Shown here: in pieces, positions 25,428-33,755 of the stretch | How the letters are laid out: the number at the start of each line of letters is the position of its first letter | Numbering within the stretch: position 1 is the stretch's first letter | NCBI GenBank assembly: GCA_052144935.1 | Contig: JBKQPR010000108.1 | Location: forward strand, 1-64,000 | Direction: 5' to 3' | Length of the DNA stretch: 64,000 bases | Origin: JOPF133 sp052144935 | GTDB taxonomy: Bacteria; Acidobacteriota; Terriglobia; Bryobacterales; Bryobacteraceae | Translations under genes and position numbers: made by a program | The notes under the pieces: generated by a model | What the model saw: only the letters and a program-made list of their open reading frames with translations | Databases searched by the model: none | What the model was told of the DNA's origin: nothing

Positions 25428-26654
25428 CTACCGCGGTCCCGCCGCACGCTCCAGGTCTTCTACACCTACCTTATACCCTTCCCATCGTGCCACGATGGCG
25501 CTGGCCAGGCAGTTGCCGAGCACATTGATCGAAGTGCGCGCCATGTCCAGCAGCGCATCCACTCCCAGCAGCACGGCGATTCCTTCCATGGGCAGGTGGA
25601 AGGTGGCCAAAGTGCCGGCCAGGATCACCAGCGCGGATCGGGGCACGCCCGCCACGCCTTTACTGGTAAGCATCAGGGTCAGCATCATCAGCAATTGATC
25701 GCCCAGCGACAGATTCAAGCCGGCCGCCTGCGCCACGAAGATCGAGGCCAGCGAGAGATACAGCGCCGTGCCTACCAGGTTGAAGCTATAGCCGGCCGGG
25801 ATGACGAAGCCCACAATGTGCTTGGGCACGCCGAACTGCTCCATGTTTTCCAGGGCCAGCGGCAGCGCGGCCTCGCTCGAGGCGGTGGAGAACCCGATCA
25901 GGAACGGCTCGCGGACCGCGCGGTAGAACTTGCCCAGAGGAATGCGGAACAGCACGATCCCGGGAAACAGCACCAGCAGAATGCACAACACCGCGGCCGC
26001 ATACATGGTGGCGACCAGCTTGCTCAATCCGAACAGCACCGCCACGCCCTTGCTGCCCACCGTGACGGCGATGGCTGCGCCCACCCCCACCGGCGCCAGG
26101 TACATGACGTACCTGGTGAAACGGAACATCACCTCGGCCAGCGAGCCGCAAAATGCTACCACCGGGCCGGCCTTGGCGCCGATGGCGGCGCAGGCGGCTC
26201 CGAACAGGAAGGCGAAGACCACGATCTGCAGCGCATCGTTGCGCGCCAGGGCGTCCAGGATGCTGGTGGGGAAGATGTGCTCGACGATGGTGCTGAAGCT
26301 GGTCTGCCCGGCGGGAACGGCGGCCTCGGCGGCGGTGCGTTGGATGTTCACACCCTCGCCGGGGCGCACCAGGTTGACGGCCGCCAGTCCCAGGAAGAGC
26401 GCCAGCGTGGTCACGATTTCAAAATAGAGAATGGCCTTGCCGCCGATGCGGCCCATCTGTTTCATGTCGCCGCCGCCGGCGATCCCCACCACCAGGGTGC
26501 TGAACAGCAGCGGCGCGATGATCGAGCGGATCAGCCGCAGGAAGATGTTGCTCACGGGCGCGAGTTGCTGGGCCACGCCGGGCGCCGCCACGCCTAGCGC
26601 CACACCGGCGGCCATGCCGATAAAGATCCAGGTCGTCAGCGAAAGGCGTTTCAT
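25428..26654 (-). CDS. Dicarboxylate/amino acid:cation symporter (DAACS)
   Basis: 408 residues with several hydrophobic helices. Family motifs are present: FSTASSEAALPLALENM (the serine-rich re-entrant loop), FVIPAGYSFNLVGTALYLS, and DMARTSINVLGNCLAS (substrate site). It imports C4-dicarboxylates or glutamate/aspartate with Na+ or H+. The ATG overlaps the TGA of nadK (ATGA), showing translational coupling. The longer open frame upstream is antisense-style extension within nadK. Confidence 0.9.
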   Translation of the reverse strand: MKRLSLTTWIFIGMAAGVALGVAAPGVAQQLAPVSNIFLRLIRSIIAPLLFSTLVVGIAGGGDMKQMGRIGGKAILYFEIVTTLALFLGLAAVNLVRPGEGVNIQRTAAEAAVPAGQTSFSTIVEHIFPTSILDALARNDALQIVVFAFLFGAACAAIGAKAGPVVAFCGSLAEVMFRFTRYVMYLAPVGVGAAIAVTVGSKGVAVLFGLSKLVATMYAAAVLCILLVLFPGIVLFRIPLGKFYRAVREPFLIGFSTASSEAALPLALENMEQFGVPKHIVGFVIPAGYSFNLVGTALYLSLASIFVAQAAGLNLSLGDQLLMMLTLMLTSKGVAGVPRSALVILAGTLATFHLPMEGIAVLLGVDALLDMARTSINVLGNCLASAIVARWEGYKVGVEDLERAAGPR

Positions 26655-27514
26655 CGTTCTCCCCATTTGAGCTTCTGGCGCAGCACATCGAAGAACATCA
26701 TGCGCGGCGGGCGCACCAGGTGCAGCGAATAGTGCGAGCTGCGGCAGATCACCGTGTCGTGCTCGCGAACGGGCGCGCCGATCTGCCCGTCGATGGTCAG
26801 GAAAACACTCTCGTCGGGGCCGTGCGACACCACCCGGATGACGCTGGTTTCCGGCACCAGCACCGGGCGGTTGGTGAGCATGTGCGGGCAGATGGGGGTG
26901 ATGCAAATGGCCGGCACGGAGGGAAAGATGATCGGGCCGCCGGCCGAAAGCGAGTAGGCCGTGGAGCCGGTGGGCGTGCAGATGATCAGGCCATCGGCCT
27001 TGTACGCGCACACGAACTGATCGTCGACGTGGGTATCCAGATCGATCATGCGGGCGATGGAGGCTTTCGTGAGCACGGCGTCGTTGAGCGCGTCGTAGGA
27101 AGCCACCACTTCGCCTCCGCGCTCCACCTCGACGTTGAGCAGCTTGCGCTTGGCGACGCGATGCTCGCCGCGGAAGGCGCGCTCCAGTTCGGGATATAAC
27201 TCGTCGACGGTGATGGCGGTGAGGAAGCCCAGGCCGCCCAGGTTGACGGGGAAGAGCGTGATTTCGCGGCGTCCGATGGCGCGGGCGGCGGAGAGCAGCG
27301 TGCCATCGCCTCCCAGCACCATGATCAGGTCGCAGCCTTCCGGCACCTCGTCGCGCGGTATGCCGGGGCCGCTCGCGGCGTAGAGCGCGGTCTGCTCGTC
27401 CATGCGCATGGCGATCCCGCGGGCGTGCAGCCAATCGATGAGCTTGGGGACAATCGACCCGGCGGCGGCGGAGTTCGGCTTGGAACAGATTCCGACGGTC
27501 TTAATGATGGGCAT
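26651..27514 (-). CDS. nadK: NAD kinase
   Basis: 287 residues, phosphorylating NAD+ to NADP+ in the cytoplasm. The family motifs are VLGGDGTLLSAAR (GGDG near residue 69), NLGGLGFLT, and KADGLIICTPTGSTAYSLSAGG; NDAVLTK is also present. Start and stop both overlap neighbouring genes, placing it inside the xseB-ispA-tlyA-nadK operon that is common in many bacteria. Confidence 0.95.
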   Translation of the reverse strand: MPIIKTVGICSKPNSAAAGSIVPKLIDWLHARGIAMRMDEQTALYAASGPGIPRDEVPEGCDLIMVLGGDGTLLSAARAIGRREITLFPVNLGGLGFLTAITVDELYPELERAFRGEHRVAKRKLLNVEVERGGEVVASYDALNDAVLTKASIARMIDLDTHVDDQFVCAYKADGLIICTPTGSTAYSLSAGGPIIFPSVPAICITPICPHMLTNRPVLVPETSVIRVVSHGPDESVFLTIDGQIGAPVREHDTVICRSSHYSLHLVRPPRMMFFDVLRQKLKWGER

Positions 27515-28241
27515 AGAGCAGAAACTCCCGATTTCCTTCGGCGCCGAGAATGGGGCTGTCGATCATGTCCGTCTGAAACCCGAATTCGCGCACCGCGCGC
27601 GTCACCCGCTCGCAGGCGGCCTGGTGCAATTCCGGTTGGCGAACGATGCCGCCCTTCCCCACCTGGCCCTTGCCAACTTCAAACTGCGGTTTGATTAGTA
27701 TAACCATTTGCCCCTCGGGACGTAACAACCGGACCACGGCCGGCAGCACCAGGGTGACGGAGATGAAGCTGACGTCGCAGGTGGCCAGGTCCGCCGGCTC
27801 GCCGATTTCGGCCGGGGTAAGGGCGCGCGCGTTGACACCTTCATGCAGGCGCACGCGCGGGTCGGTGCGCAGGCTCCAGGCAAGCTGGCCCGCTCCCACA
27901 TCCACGCAGTGGACGCGCAGCGCGCCGGCCTGCAGCAGGGCGTCGGTGAATCCGCCGGTGGAGGAGCCGATATCCACGCACACTTTGCCGGCGGCGGCGA
28001 TGGCGAAATGGCGGAGGGCGGCGGCCAATTTGAAGCCGCCGCGGCCGACAAACGGAGGGCGCGCCAGAACCTCGACGGCCGCATCCTCCGCCACCGGCTG
28101 CCCCGATTTAAGAGCCTTCTGGCCGTTGACCGTCACCTCGCCCGCCATGATGAGGGCTTGGGCCTTTTCGCGGGAATCGGCCAGACCGCGTTCCACCAGC
28201 AGCCGGTCGAGCCGGAGCCGGACCGGGACCCGGTTCTTCAT
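27501..28241 (-). CDS. tlyA: TlyA family rRNA 2'-O-methyltransferase
   Basis: 246 residues from ATG 28241. An S4 RNA-binding domain (LRLDRLLVERGLADSREKAQ, AGEVTVNGQ) precedes an FtsJ-like methyltransferase: VCVDIGSSTGGFTDALLQ (SAM site), TCDVSFISVTLVLP, LIKPQFEVGKGQVGKGGIVR. It probably methylates 16S and 23S rRNA, as in TlyA. It overlaps ispA by 4 nt and nadK by 14 nt. Confidence 0.93.
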   Translation of the reverse strand: MKNRVPVRLRLDRLLVERGLADSREKAQALIMAGEVTVNGQKALKSGQPVAEDAAVEVLARPPFVGRGGFKLAAALRHFAIAAAGKVCVDIGSSTGGFTDALLQAGALRVHCVDVGAGQLAWSLRTDPRVRLHEGVNARALTPAEIGEPADLATCDVSFISVTLVLPAVVRLLRPEGQMVILIKPQFEVGKGQVGKGGIVRQPELHQAACERVTRAVREFGFQTDMIDSPILGAEGNREFLLYAHH

Positions 28242-29119
28242 GATTTGCGTTGCACGATCAGGTCGGCCAGTTCGTTGAGGCGCGCGGCGCGCTCGCCGAA
28301 CGGCGCCAGCACCTGGTGAGCGCGGGCGCATTGCTCTTCCGCCATGCGCCGCGATTGCTCCAGGCCATACACCGCGGGAAAGGTGATCTTGCCCTGCTGG
28401 GCGTCCTTGCCGGCGGTCTTGCCGAGCGCCGCGGAAGTCTCCTCCACGTCCAGGATGTCGTCCACAATCTGGAAGGCCAGGCCCACGTGCTCGCCGTAGC
28501 AGGAGAGCAGCGTGTACTGTTCCTCGCCGGCGCCGGCATAGATGGCGCCCATCCGCAGGCTGGCGCGCAGCAGGGCGCCGGTTTTGGCGCGGTGGATGGA
28601 TTCCAGAAGCGGGGCCGTGGGCGTCTTGCCCTCGCCCTCCAGATCGGCCACCTGGCCGCCGATCATGCCGCCCACGGTGCCGGAGGCGGAGGCCAGCTCG
28701 GCGATCAGCCGCACCTTGCGATCAGGGGGAGCCGCCAGCTCCGCCAGCACCTGAAAGGCCCAGGTAAGCAGCGAATCTCCCGCCAGGATGGCCATGGCTT
28801 CGCCGAACACCTTGTGGTTGGTGAGCTTGCCGCGCCGGTAATCGTCGTTATCGAGCGCCGGCAGATCGTCGTGGATCAGCGAGTACGTGTGGATGAGCTC
28901 CAGCGCGCAAGCGGCCGAAATGACGCCCTCCGGGGAATCGGAGACGCACCGCGCGGCCTCCAGGCAAAGGATCGGCCGGATGCGCTTGCCGCCCGCGAAG
29001 AGGCTGTAGCGCATGGCGCGGTGGATGGTTTCCGGGGGCACGCTCTCGGGGGGGACCAGGCGGTCGAGTTCGGCATCCACCAGGCTTTGCTGCCGGGCGA
29101 GGTATTCGCGCAGGTTCAT
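28238..29119 (-). CDS. ispA: Farnesyl/geranyl diphosphate synthase
   Basis: 293 residues. Both aspartate-rich motifs are present, DDLPALDNDD (about 84-93) and DDILDVE (about 222-228), with FAGGKRIRPILCLEA at the N-terminus. It condenses isopentenyl diphosphate with allylic diphosphates to give FPP for quinone, undecaprenyl and hopanoid synthesis. It lies 2 nt after xseB. The dxs gene often found in this operon is absent. Confidence 0.93.
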   Translation of the reverse strand: MNLREYLARQQSLVDAELDRLVPPESVPPETIHRAMRYSLFAGGKRIRPILCLEAARCVSDSPEGVISAACALELIHTYSLIHDDLPALDNDDYRRGKLTNHKVFGEAMAILAGDSLLTWAFQVLAELAAPPDRKVRLIAELASASGTVGGMIGGQVADLEGEGKTPTAPLLESIHRAKTGALLRASLRMGAIYAGAGEEQYTLLSCYGEHVGLAFQIVDDILDVEETSAALGKTAGKDAQQGKITFPAVYGLEQSRRMAEEQCARAHQVLAPFGERAARLNELADLIVQRKS

Positions 29120-29121
29120 GG

Positions 29122-29373
29122 TCAGGACTTTTCGGGCCGGAACGGTTCGGCGACGATTTTTCCTTCCTTGCGGATGAGCATTTCGACGCGCGTTTCGGCC
29201 TCTTCCAACTGTTTGCGGCAGGCATCGCTCAGCTCCATGCCGCGCTCGAAGAGCTGCAGGGAGCGTTCCAGCGGCAGGTCGCCCGCCTCGAGTTCCTTGA
29301 CCACCTTTTCGAGCTCGTCGAGCGAGGATTCGAAGGACTGGACGGGCTGCGCTGCGGTGGGATTCTCTGCCAT
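29122..29373 (-). CDS. xseB: Exodeoxyribonuclease VII small subunit
   Basis: 83 residues matching the XseB helical hairpin: FESSLDELEKVVKELEAGDL, PLERSLQLFERGMEL, then CRKQLEEAETRVEML. It partners XseA, which is not in the window, to degrade single-stranded DNA. First gene of the minus-strand operon. Confidence 0.93.
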   Translation of the reverse strand: MAENPTAAQPVQSFESSLDELEKVVKELEAGDLPLERSLQLFERGMELSDACRKQLEEAETRVEMLIRKEGKIVAEPFRPEKS

Positions 29374-29422
29374 CGCCTCATTCTAACAGGGGGGCGGACG
29401 AGGGGATGCAGCACGGTATTTG

Positions 29423-29671
29423 TCAGCTCAACCGCGTGCGCCGGCGTTTGGCCGTAGTCGCTCGTTGAGCGGCCTCGACTAAAACGCGAAGCGCACGGTT
29501 CACGGCCTCACTGTTGGGGAACAGGTTTGCGAGGTCGCGATCGATCAGCACCAGGTTAGTTCCTGCGGTCGCCCGGCGATAATACTTGCCTCGAACGCCG
29601 CCCTGCAACCGCGAGAGATCGTACTCCGGTCGCAACTCGTCACTGTTCTTGGCTGCCGATTCCTTCTTCAT
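29423..29671 (-). CDS. BrnA-like antitoxin
   Basis: 82 residues: LRPEYDLSRLQGGVRGKYYR, then NLVLIDRDLANLFPNSEAVN, and RALRVLVEAAQRA. This is the short antitoxin class located after BrnT toxins, with the segment LFPNSEAVNRALR fitting a ribbon-helix-helix DNA-binding element. The start lies within the 3' end of the original toxin frame. It may still repress its promoter although the toxin is damaged. Confidence 0.8.
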   Translation of the reverse strand: MKKESAAKNSDELRPEYDLSRLQGGVRGKYYRRATAGTNLVLIDRDLANLFPNSEAVNRALRVLVEAAQRATTAKRRRTRLS

Positions 29672-29977
29672 AGTGTTTTCGCTCGGTGCGCGTTACAGGG
29701 CGCGCGCTAATGATCCGAATCCGCGCCCGCGCTCGCAGTGGGAAACGAAAACCAGGTGCCCCTTCATTGTACAGCCGATGGTAATCTCCCGGCTTTCCTC
29801 CAACGAGTGATCGGGGTCTGGGAACGTGATCGCAAACGGGTCAAGGAAAACGCTTGCTGCATCCTCAAGCGATACACGATGCTTTTTGAGGTTCGTCGCC
29901 GCTTTGCGCGCATCCCACTCGAACGTCACGCTATCCAAGTTTAACTCAAGGCTCCCACCATTGGCCTGAGAGAACAT
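29640..29977 (-). pseudogene. BrnT-like toxin with a 3' frameshift
   Basis: The frame from about 29977 matches BrnT: VTFEWDARKAATNLKKHRVS, then EDAASVFLDPFAITFPDP, ESREITIGCTMKGHLVFVSH. After CERGRG it goes out of frame and stops at 29693. The adjacent frame carries the expected end (RIRIISARPVTRTERKHYEE) and would stop at 29640, inside the antitoxin gene. The shift lies near 29725-29735. Start position is uncertain. Confidence 0.75.
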
Positions 29978-30098
29978 TCTGGCGTCTTGGTCAAGAGGCG
30001 GCGGAGATGGGGCGCACAGAGACTTCAAACCCAGGGCTATAGGTAGACCGAATCCGGATGCTGGCTGCCAGCCCAGATTCGCTGGCTAACTTCCGGGT

Positions 30099-30281
30099 AA
30101 GATCAAACGGGAGGAGGCGGAGCAGGCGCTGCTTAACGATCCGATTCCCATTTACGAGCAGGATGTTGACGGAGAACTCCGCTTCGTGTACTACGGCGAA
30201 ACCGACGCCGGCCGTCTTTTGCCCGTGATCGTGACGGAGCGTGGTGATTATGCGCGGGCGGTAACGGCCTACGATCTATAG
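30099..30281 (+). pseudogene. N-terminally truncated BrnT-like toxin
   Basis: A 60-codon frame without start codon: KIKREEAEQALLNDPIPIYE, then DVDGELRFVYYGETDAGRLL, and VIVTERGDYARAVTAYDL, stop. This is the C-terminal half of a BrnT-type toxin (GET..GRLL.V..TERG...RVVTAYD). An in-frame TAA lies just upstream and no N-terminal half is found, so the gene is truncated. It is followed 57 nt later by an intact antitoxin gene. Confidence 0.7.
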
Positions 30282-30338
30282 TAGATGCCGGCCATCGACG
30301 CGATTATCAGGGGAGGAGGGCGCAAGGAGGGTGACGCA

Positions 30339-30650
30339 ATGAACCGGAAAACGCTTGAGATGCCAAAGTTTGCGAGTGAGAGCGCGGAAGCGGACTGGTG
30401 GGCCAGCCGGGCCGGGAGAGAGTATGTGAAACAAAGGTCCGCCGAGGCGCAATCCAAAGGCAACAAAACGAAGGGGTCGAGTCTGGTCGCGAAGATGAAT
30501 CGGAAGAGCAGCGTGCAGATCGCCATTCGCTTGCCGCAAGCCGATCTCGCCCAGGCGCGAAAGCTGGCTGAGCGCAAGGGGCTTGGCTATCAGACCCTGC
30601 TGAAGATGCTGGTGCACGAAGGCCTCGCGCGCGAAGCCCGCCGCGGCTGA
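30339..30650 (+). CDS. CopG-type antitoxin
   Basis: 103 residues with a near-perfect ribosome site (AAGGAGG). The N-terminal part is typical of BrnA/CopG antitoxins (MPKFASESAEADWWASRAGR), and the C-terminal part is a ribbon-helix-helix (VQIAIRLPQADLAQARKLAE, then KGLGYQTLLKMLVHEGL). It belongs with the truncated toxin upstream. Confidence 0.85.
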   Translation: MNRKTLEMPKFASESAEADWWASRAGREYVKQRSAEAQSKGNKTKGSSLVAKMNRKSSVQIAIRLPQADLAQARKLAERKGLGYQTLLKMLVHEGLAREARRG

Positions 30651-30797
30651 CCTCTCCCTCGGCGGCGGAATCGGGTATGAAACGGAACGTCCGTGATGCG
30701 GCCGGGCCGAGTGGGGGCGAGGCGGGAAATTGGCAGGGCACCCGACCGAGCCGAACTGCCGGACCCAAATACCCTCCGTGTTACGATAATTACTTGT

Positions 30798-30900
30798 CAG
30801 GTCTCGGGCTCCGTGCAACGGACGGCTGCAAACCCCGCCAGGTCCGGAAGGAAGCAACGGTAGTGGTGCGGTTCGTGTGCCGCGGATTACCCGGGGCCTG
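30798..30900 (+). ncRNA. ffs: 4.5S RNA (small bacterial SRP RNA)
   Basis: The invariant SRP helix-8 sequence CCAGGTCCGGAAGGAAGCA is present at about 30838-30856. The terminal stem pairs CAGGTCTCGGG (30798-30808) with CCCGGGGCCTG (30890-30900). Length near 103 nt is right for the small form. It sits directly upstream of dnaX, a conserved neighbourhood. It binds Ffh to target membrane proteins. Confidence 0.93.
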
Positions 30901-30915
30901 GCATTAACCCGCCGC

Positions 30916-32790
30916 ATGTACCAGGTCATCGCCAGAAAATACCGGCCCCAAAACTTTCGGGATGTGGTCAACCAGGGCCACGTCAAGACTACCCTGGAAA
31001 ACGCCATTGCGCAGGGGCGTATCGCGCACGGATATATCTTTTCCGGCCAGCGGGGCACCGGCAAGACCACCGTCGCACGCATTCTGGCGCGCTGCTTGAA
31101 CTGCATCCAGGGTCCCACCGCAACGCCTTGCGGGGAGTGCGCGAGTTGCCTTGAGATCACCGCCGGGGGCGCCGTCGACGTGATCGAAATCGACGCCGCC
31201 TCCAATCGCGGCATCAACGAAATGCGCGAGCTGCGCGAGAACGTGCGCTACCAGCCGGCCCGCGACCGCTACAAGGTCTTCATCGTCGACGAGGCTCATC
31301 AGATTACCAACGAGGCCTTCAATGCGCTGCTGAAAACCATCGAGGAGCCGCCGCCTTGGGTGGTCTTCGTGCTCTGCACCACCGAGGCGCACAAGATTCC
31401 GGCCACCGTCGCCTCGCGCTGCCAGCATTTCAGTTTCCGCTCGGTGGATTTCGAGGATCTCACCGCGCGCATGGCGTGGATCTGCGAACAGGAAGGCATT
31501 GCGGCCGATCCCGAGGCGCTGGCCGTATTGGCGCAGGCGGGCGAGGGCAGCGTGCGCGATTCGCTTTCGGCGCTGGACCAGGCGATTGCCTGCTGCGGCG
31601 CCCGGCTGACCGCTCCGGAAGTGCGCGCGTTGCTGGGCGCCTTCGCGCTGGAGTCGCTCGAGAAGGTCACCGGTGCGCTGGCGGCGGGCGATTCGCGGGC
31701 CATGCTGGAGATCGTCGACGATCTGGAGCGCAACGGCCACAACCTGCAGCACTTCAGCCGCGAGCTGGCGCGCTACTTCCGCAACCTGCTGGTGGCGCGG
31801 ATTGCGGGCGCCGGAGGCGCGGGAGTCCGGCTGATTGCCGCCTCCACGGCGCAGCGCGACAAGCTGGCCGGGATCGCGTCGGGCTTTTCGGAAGAGGACC
31901 TCACGCGCTATCTGCAGCTCTCGCTCGATCTGTTTCGCGACCTGCAGTATTCCCTGCAGCCGCGCTTTCATCTGGAGATCGGGCTGCTGCGGCTGGTGCA
32001 TGCGGGCAAGCTGTTGCCCATCGAACAGGCCCTCGCCGGATTGGGGGAAGCCCCCGCGCGTCCCGCCGCGCCTCCTCCTCCCGCGCGCCCTGCCGCGGCG
32101 CCCGCGTCCCGGGCCACGCCCAGTGTCCTGCGGCCCACGCCCTTCGATTTGGATCGCGCCCGCAAGGCCGGGCTTTCTGGAGAGTTGCAACGCTCTCCAG
32201 AACTGCAGCGCCCGGCGGAGCCGCAACGTCCGGCGGAGCCGCAGCGGCCGCCCGCGCCGGCCCGTCCTCCGGAGTCGCAACGCTCCGCGGAGCCGCCGCC
32301 ATTTTCTGGCGCCAACGCGCCGACGAGCCTCGGGGGCACCCCGCCGGCCGCAACGCCGGGTCCACAGGGCACCCCTGAAGGCGCCCAGGAACGCCCCCCA
32401 GTGAACAGCCCAGAGGGCGCCACCGATTGGCGATCGACCCTGCATGCGGCGCTCATGGAGTTGGGCATGCCCTACACCGCCGACGCGGTGGAAAACTCGC
32501 GCGTGGTGGAAAACTCGGGCGAGTTGCAATTCACCACCGGCAAGTCTCACAAGCTGGCCCTCAGCGAGGAGGATCTGCGCAAAGCCCTGCGCCACATCGG
32601 GGGCGCCGGGGCCCGGCCCCTCCGCATCAAAGTGACCATCGGGGAAGCCGCTGAACCGGCCGCGCCGCTAGCCGGCGCCGCCAACGAAGACGATGTGTCC
32701 GCCCGCGCGCTGGCCAATCCCGAAGTGCAGCGCTTCCGGGAAGTCTTCGGCGGCGAGGTCCGCAAAGTTCGAAATCTCAAGGAGTCGTAA
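30916..32790 (+). CDS. dnaX: DNA polymerase III subunits gamma/tau
   Basis: 624 residues from ATG 30916. The clamp-loader ATPase shows Walker A GQRGTGKTTVAR (about 44-55), the zinc site with C-x8-C-x2-C spacing in LNCIQGPTATPCGECASCLE, Walker B FIVDEAH, and sensor SRCQHF. The central linker is a proline/glutamine-rich repeat (QRPAEPQRPAEPQRPP). The C-terminal domain resembles tau. No obvious slippery sequence for a gamma product was noticed. ybaB and recR follow directly. Confidence 0.95.
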   Translation: MYQVIARKYRPQNFRDVVNQGHVKTTLENAIAQGRIAHGYIFSGQRGTGKTTVARILARCLNCIQGPTATPCGECASCLEITAGGAVDVIEIDAASNRGINEMRELRENVRYQPARDRYKVFIVDEAHQITNEAFNALLKTIEEPPPWVVFVLCTTEAHKIPATVASRCQHFSFRSVDFEDLTARMAWICEQEGIAADPEALAVLAQAGEGSVRDSLSALDQAIACCGARLTAPEVRALLGAFALESLEKVTGALAAGDSRAMLEIVDDLERNGHNLQHFSRELARYFRNLLVARIAGAGGAGVRLIAASTAQRDKLAGIASGFSEEDLTRYLQLSLDLFRDLQYSLQPRFHLEIGLLRLVHAGKLLPIEQALAGLGEAPARPAAPPPPARPAAAPASRATPSVLRPTPFDLDRARKAGLSGELQRSPELQRPAEPQRPAEPQRPPAPARPPESQRSAEPPPFSGANAPTSLGGTPPAATPGPQGTPEGAQERPPVNSPEGATDWRSTLHAALMELGMPYTADAVENSRVVENSGELQFTTGKSHKLALSEEDLRKALRHIGGAGARPLRIKVTIGEAAEPAAPLAGAANEDDVSARALANPEVQRFREVFGGEVRKVRNLKES

Positions 32791-32791
32791 C

Positions 32792-33100
32792 GTGAAACTA
32801 CCCGGCAACATGCAGCAGATGATGCGCCAGGCGCAGCAGATGCAGGAGAAGATGCAGCAGGAGATCGCGCTGATTAAAGTGGAAGCCTCGGCCGGCGGCG
32901 GAATGGTGAGCGTGCACATGGACGGCCAGAAGCACCTGCTCTCGGTGAAGATCGACCCGGAGGTGGCCGGGGATGTCGAGATGCTGCAGGATCTGATTGT
33001 GGCCGCTGTCAGCGAGGCCGTCAAGAAAGTGGACGGAGAGATTCAACAGAAGATGGGCGGCATGTTGGGCGGCATGGGCCTGCCGCCGGGCTTGTTCTGA
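32792..33100 (+). CDS. ybaB: YbaB/EbfC nucleoid-associated protein
   Basis: 102 residues, GTG start with AAGGAG 8 nt upstream, 1 nt after the dnaX stop. MRQAQQMQEKMQQE, VEASAGGGMVSVHMDG and DLIVAAVSEAVKKV match the family. It forms a DNA-binding dimer and is part of the dnaX-ybaB-recR operon. Confidence 0.93.
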   Translation: MKLPGNMQQMMRQAQQMQEKMQQEIALIKVEASAGGGMVSVHMDGQKHLLSVKIDPEVAGDVEMLQDLIVAAVSEAVKKVDGEIQQKMGGMLGGMGLPPGLF

Positions 33101-33103
33101 GCG

Positions 33104-33703
33104 ATGCCCGATTTTGCCGAACCGCTCGCGCGGCTGATCACTGAGTTTAAGCGGCTGCCCGGCATCGGCCAGAAGTCCGCGCAGCGCCTTGCCTTTCACG
33201 TGCTGCGCTCGAGCCGCGACGACGCCGAACACCTGGCGCAGGCCCTTCTGGACGTCAAGGACAAGCTGGGCCTGTGCCGCCAGTGCAATAACATCAGCGA
33301 CAGCGATCTGTGCCAGTTTTGCCGCGACCCCCACCGCGACGAGCACGTGGTCTGCGTGGTGGAGGAACCGCACAACATCGTGGGCATCGAAACCACGCGC
33401 GAGTTCAACGGCCGCTATCACGTGCTGCATGGCGCGCTATCGCCCTTGCGCGGCATCGGGCCCGACGCGCTGAAGATCAAGGGCCTGGTGGAGCGCATCG
33501 GCCAGGGCGAAATTCAAGAAGTGATCGTGGCCACCAATCCCACCGTGGAGGGCGAAGCCACGGCGGTCTACCTGGCGCGCCTGCTCAAGCCGCTGGGCGT
33601 GAAGGTGACCCGTATTGCCATGGGAATCCCGGTCGGCAGCGACATCGAGTTCGCCGACGAGGTGACCATCTCGAAGGCCATGGAAGGCCGGCGGGAGATG
33701 TGA
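33104..33703 (+). CDS. recR: Recombination protein RecR
   Basis: 199 residues. The helix-hairpin-helix LPGIGQKSAQRLAFH, the zinc finger CRQCNNISDSDLCQFC and the Toprim region VVEEPHNIVGIE are all present; HVLHGALSPLRGIGPD and ATNPTVEGEATA are family blocks. It works with RecO and RecF to load RecA at gaps. It starts 3 nt after ybaB. Confidence 0.95.
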   Translation: MPDFAEPLARLITEFKRLPGIGQKSAQRLAFHVLRSSRDDAEHLAQALLDVKDKLGLCRQCNNISDSDLCQFCRDPHRDEHVVCVVEEPHNIVGIETTREFNGRYHVLHGALSPLRGIGPDALKIKGLVERIGQGEIQEVIVATNPTVEGEATAVYLARLLKPLGVKVTRIAMGIPVGSDIEFADEVTISKAMEGRREM

Positions 33704-33755
33704 CGGGAATCCCGAAGCCGCTGTAGTTGATCCGGCCCCTTCGCGGGTCTTTATA

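Noticed and set aside
26655..27434. Upstream extension of the symporter frame
   Set aside because: It lies over nadK in another frame; the symporter ATG overlaps the nadK stop as expected in an operon.
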